This document shows, one piece after another, positions 61,898-64,000 of a stretch of 64,000 nucleotides of DNA. The number at the start of each line of letters is the position of its first letter. Position 1 is the first letter of the stretch. The DNA comes from Clostridium sp. AM22-11AC (GTDB lineage: Bacteria > Bacillota > Clostridia > Lachnospirales > Lachnospiraceae), in contig NZ_QUCM01000001.1 in assembly GCF_003473545.1 (NCBI RefSeq), positions 496,001-560,000 of the forward strand, written 5' to 3'. Position numbers and translations under genes: made by a program. The notes below the pieces were generated by a model. It was not told the origin of the DNA, did no database searches, and worked only from the letters and a program-made list of their open reading frames with translations.

Positions 61898-63229
61898 TTA
61901 TTTTAACATTAAAAGGGGATATAAGAAACCGATCCATACTACCATCAGCGCACCGCCGATACGGGTGGAAATAGAGGAGAATGCTAACAGGCTCATTCTG
62001 TCACCTGCTGTCAGCACTGCAAGATCACCGGAACCACCGATGTTGCAGCAGCAAAGACCTGCTGTAATACCGGCTTCATAGCCCCACAGACCAAAAAGTT
62101 GTCCAAAGATGATGGCTCCAATGTATGCACCAAGAACTGCTAAAACAATGATAACTAAAGCTGCTGGTGTAAAATAGCTGATCATAGTTTCAATACTAAT
62201 AGAGTTAATGCCGATACCTGCGATGATCGCTGGCAGCAGTCCCTTTAACATAAAGTTCATGCCATTTACTGTGTAGTTGGTGATCTTTTCATCCATAATA
62301 CCGGTGCATTTGACCACAACAGCAATGATGATCGCCCATGCAAGACCAGCGATCACTTTGGTTCCGGGAAGCTTGCCTAAAATAGTTCCTAATAAATAGA
62401 TGCCAAGGCAGATAAAGATACCGCCGCAGACTTTGGCAGGATCTTCACTGAGGGCTGGAAGCTGCTCAGTGCTTTCCGTCTGCATAGTTCCTGCTTTGCG
62501 AAGGATAGCCGGATTTTCATCTGGAGATACCATCCCCAGCTTCCTTAAAATTGGTTTGGAAAGAGCACACATTAAAACAGCTACTACGTTAGAAAGTGAA
62601 ACGTAGCATAAAAACATACCGGACATGCTCATCCAGTCTGTACCGGAAAGATCCGTATACAGAATAGGAATAGTTACAAGAGCACCGCCGGAGCCGCCGG
62701 ACATAGTAGGCGCACCAATATCAAAGATAGCATTTAATGGGCCATATCCTGTGATAAGACCACCTAAAAAGCAGAATCCCAGTGCAAATACCTGAGAGCC
62801 TAAAATTGCAGGCAGATAACGTGAAATAGCACCTAATAAGATCTTACGGTCCATATACAGGACAGATCCACAAAGAAGGGCTGCAATGTATACGTCCTGA
62901 AAGCCGTATTTCATAAGGATAGATACGCCCTTTACAGTTGTTTCAGGAAGCAGTCCGAAATAATTTAACAATGCCGGTCCGAACATACAGAAAAGAACAG
63001 AGCCGCCTAAGTAGCTGTTTACAATGGGGATACTGTTGCCCAACCAGAAGAACAGGCCGCCTACACTCATTAAGAAGGCCAGTGTTCCCACCATTCCAAC
63101 ACCGGTAGTCTCACCGATCTTTACAGTTGGCATAAAGCCGCCATAAGTACAGATGATCACTACTAAAAACAGTGGTACGAAGTACTTTGCTGTAAGTCCG
63201 CAGACTTTAAATTCCACTTTTTTACCCAT
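61898..63229 (-). CDS. 2-hydroxycarboxylate transporter (2HCT/CitS family)
   Basis: This 443-residue carrier has about 11-12 TM segments and the two re-entrant loop signatures of the family: APTMSGGSGGALVTIPILYT near 190 and CCCNIGGSGDLAVLTAGDRM near 405. 2HCT carriers import citrate, malate or lactate with Na+ or H+. The start at 63229 follows AGGAGG. The upstream gene is LeuC/LeuD-like (dehydratase type), and the edge carries a carboxyltransferase piece, both consistent with a malate/citrate-like substrate (inference). Confidence 0.92.
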   Translation of the reverse strand: MGKKVEFKVCGLTAKYFVPLFLVVIICTYGGFMPTVKIGETTGVGMVGTLAFLMSVGGLFFWLGNSIPIVNSYLGGSVLFCMFGPALLNYFGLLPETTVKGVSILMKYGFQDVYIAALLCGSVLYMDRKILLGAISRYLPAILGSQVFALGFCFLGGLITGYGPLNAIFDIGAPTMSGGSGGALVTIPILYTDLSGTDWMSMSGMFLCYVSLSNVVAVLMCALSKPILRKLGMVSPDENPAILRKAGTMQTESTEQLPALSEDPAKVCGGIFICLGIYLLGTILGKLPGTKVIAGLAWAIIIAVVVKCTGIMDEKITNYTVNGMNFMLKGLLPAIIAGIGINSISIETMISYFTPAALVIIVLAVLGAYIGAIIFGQLFGLWGYEAGITAGLCCCNIGGSGDLAVLTAGDRMSLLAFSSISTRIGGALMVVWIGFLYPLLMLK

Positions 63230-63245
63230 TTTGATTTCCTCCTTT

Positions 63246-63941
63246 CTATAACAGACCTTTTTCAACTTTTTTCATAATGCTTTTTACCAGACCACCATCC
63301 ATAATGATGTGGTACAGGTTTTCCGGGATAGCCGGAATCGCATATGTTTTGCCGTCAGCAGTGATCTTCTGGTTGTCCAGATCTACCTGAATGATATCAC
63401 CTTCCTTTACGTGATCCGCCAGATCCTGGCATTCAAGCATCAGGATACCATTTGCCACCAGAACCTCTGCCGCCTGCTCTCTGGAGGAACCGCAGCCGAA
63501 GTTGCTTCCTGCTACGATCAGGTCACCTTCCCGAAGCTTCGCTGCCAGATCCGGTCTTAAAGGCTCAAATACATGGGTTTTGATCTCGTCCATTGTCTCA
63601 TAATTTAAGTGCTGTGTTGGGATAATGATATCGGTGTCAATATCATCACCAAACTTCCAGCAGCGGCCCTCAAAGGTAAGGGAACGTGTTTCTGTCTTCT
63701 CTTCCTCTGCCGGAGCCAGTTCTTTTAAGGTGCCGCCAGTGGTTCCGCCGATGAATACACTTTTGATCTTTACTGCTGACAGTTCAGAGAGAGGTTTGAT
63801 CTCTGTGCAGCCACCTGGAAGTGCTGTTACTTCCCGGGTTTTAACTGCATCAAAGATGTATGTACTTGTTTCGCTGTCTGCTGTGTTCGTATTGAATGCT
63901 GCCGGTTCCCCTGTTACTTGCATATTCTTTATATTTCTCAC
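63246..63941 (-). CDS. LeuD-like dehydratase small subunit with a residual LeuC-like N-terminal segment
   Basis: This 231-residue protein has a C-terminal LeuD swivel domain (from about residue 92; GDDIDTDIIIPTQHL, NFGCGSSREQAAEVL, IIMDGGLVKSI). Residues about 27-75 resemble the LeuC C-terminal part (VTALPGGCTEIKPLSELSAV, then KIKSVFIGGTTGGTLKEL) where LeuC has VFIGSCTNG; the cluster Cys is replaced by Thr. It starts at GTG 63941 with a stop 3 bases before it and no good ribosome site. It may be the remains of a LeuC-LeuD fusion, or an extended small subunit whose large partner is elsewhere. Confidence 0.7.
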   Translation of the reverse strand: MRNIKNMQVTGEPAAFNTNTADSETSTYIFDAVKTREVTALPGGCTEIKPLSELSAVKIKSVFIGGTTGGTLKELAPAEEEKTETRSLTFEGRCWKFGDDIDTDIIIPTQHLNYETMDEIKTHVFEPLRPDLAAKLREGDLIVAGSNFGCGSSREQAAEVLVANGILMLECQDLADHVKEGDIIQVDLDNQKITADGKTYAIPAIPENLYHIIMDGGLVKSIMKKVEKGLL

Positions 63942-64000
63942 GGATCATTTTAAAATAATCATTGATCTGGGCCAGAAGATCCATATCCAGATGAGGATCA
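63850..64000 (-). pseudogene. Carboxyltransferase (OadA/PycB-like) fragment running into LeuCD gene
   Basis: Reading leftward from the right edge, one frame gives DPHLDMDLLAQINDYFKMIR then EKYKEYAS. This matches the segment after the TIM barrel of oxaloacetate decarboxylase alpha/pyruvate carboxylase B (LDLLxEINDYFKxxRxKY). After EYAS the match stops, the frame continues with unrelated residues to a stop at 63850, and the LeuCD frame overlaps it. Only 49 residues are visible, so this is tentative. Confidence 0.45.

Overview
The window looks like chromosomal DNA of a gut-type Clostridia member, most likely Lachnospiraceae (inference). The signs are many ABC importers with Ala/Thr/Glu-rich lipoprotein linkers, YesM/YesN-type two-component genes, a feo operon with two feoA genes and Cys-rich FeoB partners, a type-2 leuA, DUF3798 and DUF3100 genes, an Rpn-type nuclease gene, strong GGAGG ribosome sites and moderate GC. 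No rRNA, tRNA, CRISPR array or phage was seen.

Layout. 1-9.1 kb is a sugar-acid type region: the start of a GarR-like dehydrogenase, two enolase-superfamily enzymes, a tripartite tricarboxylate transporter (tctCBA), an unusual double LysR regulator in one polypeptide, and a scar where the 5' ends of a TRAP permease gene and a GntR gene are both missing. 9.4-12.7 kb holds licD, a Wzx-type flippase and a PHP hydrolase. 12.7-18.4 kb is an Afu/Fbp-like ABC importer with a sugar-phosphate isomerase-like gene and a divergent RpiR regulator. 18.5-23.4 kb has a YHYH/cell-wall-repeat protein, an rpn gene bracketed by perfect inverted repeats, a galactofuranosyltransferase-like gene and a cytidylyltransferase-PLP fusion. 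23.5-29.6 kb is an ABC importer with a DUF3798 lipoprotein. 30-40.3 kb carries glf, traX-like, a HAD phosphatase, bioY, leuA with a possible leader peptide, glmM and rfbD/B/A. 40.6-44 kb is a CydDC-like ABC exporter. 44.1-47.9 kb is an extended feo operon. 48.1-52.8 kb is a LysR-linked locus with a two-piece DUF3100 transporter, a deaminase-like amidohydrolase and a 2-hydroxyacid dehydrogenase. 52.9-61.2 kb is a YesM/YesN-type system divergent from a CUT1 sugar importer with two esterase-like genes, one catalytically dead. 61.3-64 kb has a miniature Fur, a 2HCT carboxylate transporter, and LeuC/LeuD-like and carboxyltransferase-like pieces at the edge.

How genes work together. Surface-glycan functions are spread over the window: licD, flippase, Galf transferase, glf, rfbABD, glmM and the nucleotidyltransferase-PLP fusion. 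They suggest a polymer with galactofuranose, a deoxysugar and a phospho-amino-alcohol decoration, and the YHYH/choline-binding-repeat protein could bind such a wall. Two promoters, feo and mini-fur, share a DtxR/IdeR-like box, which links them in one metal regulon. In three SBP-first transport operons a hairpin follows the binding-protein gene, a layout that favours excess binding protein.

Starts were moved downstream from the longest frame where a ribosome site or family alignment required it. All family calls come from reading the sequence; no database search was run.
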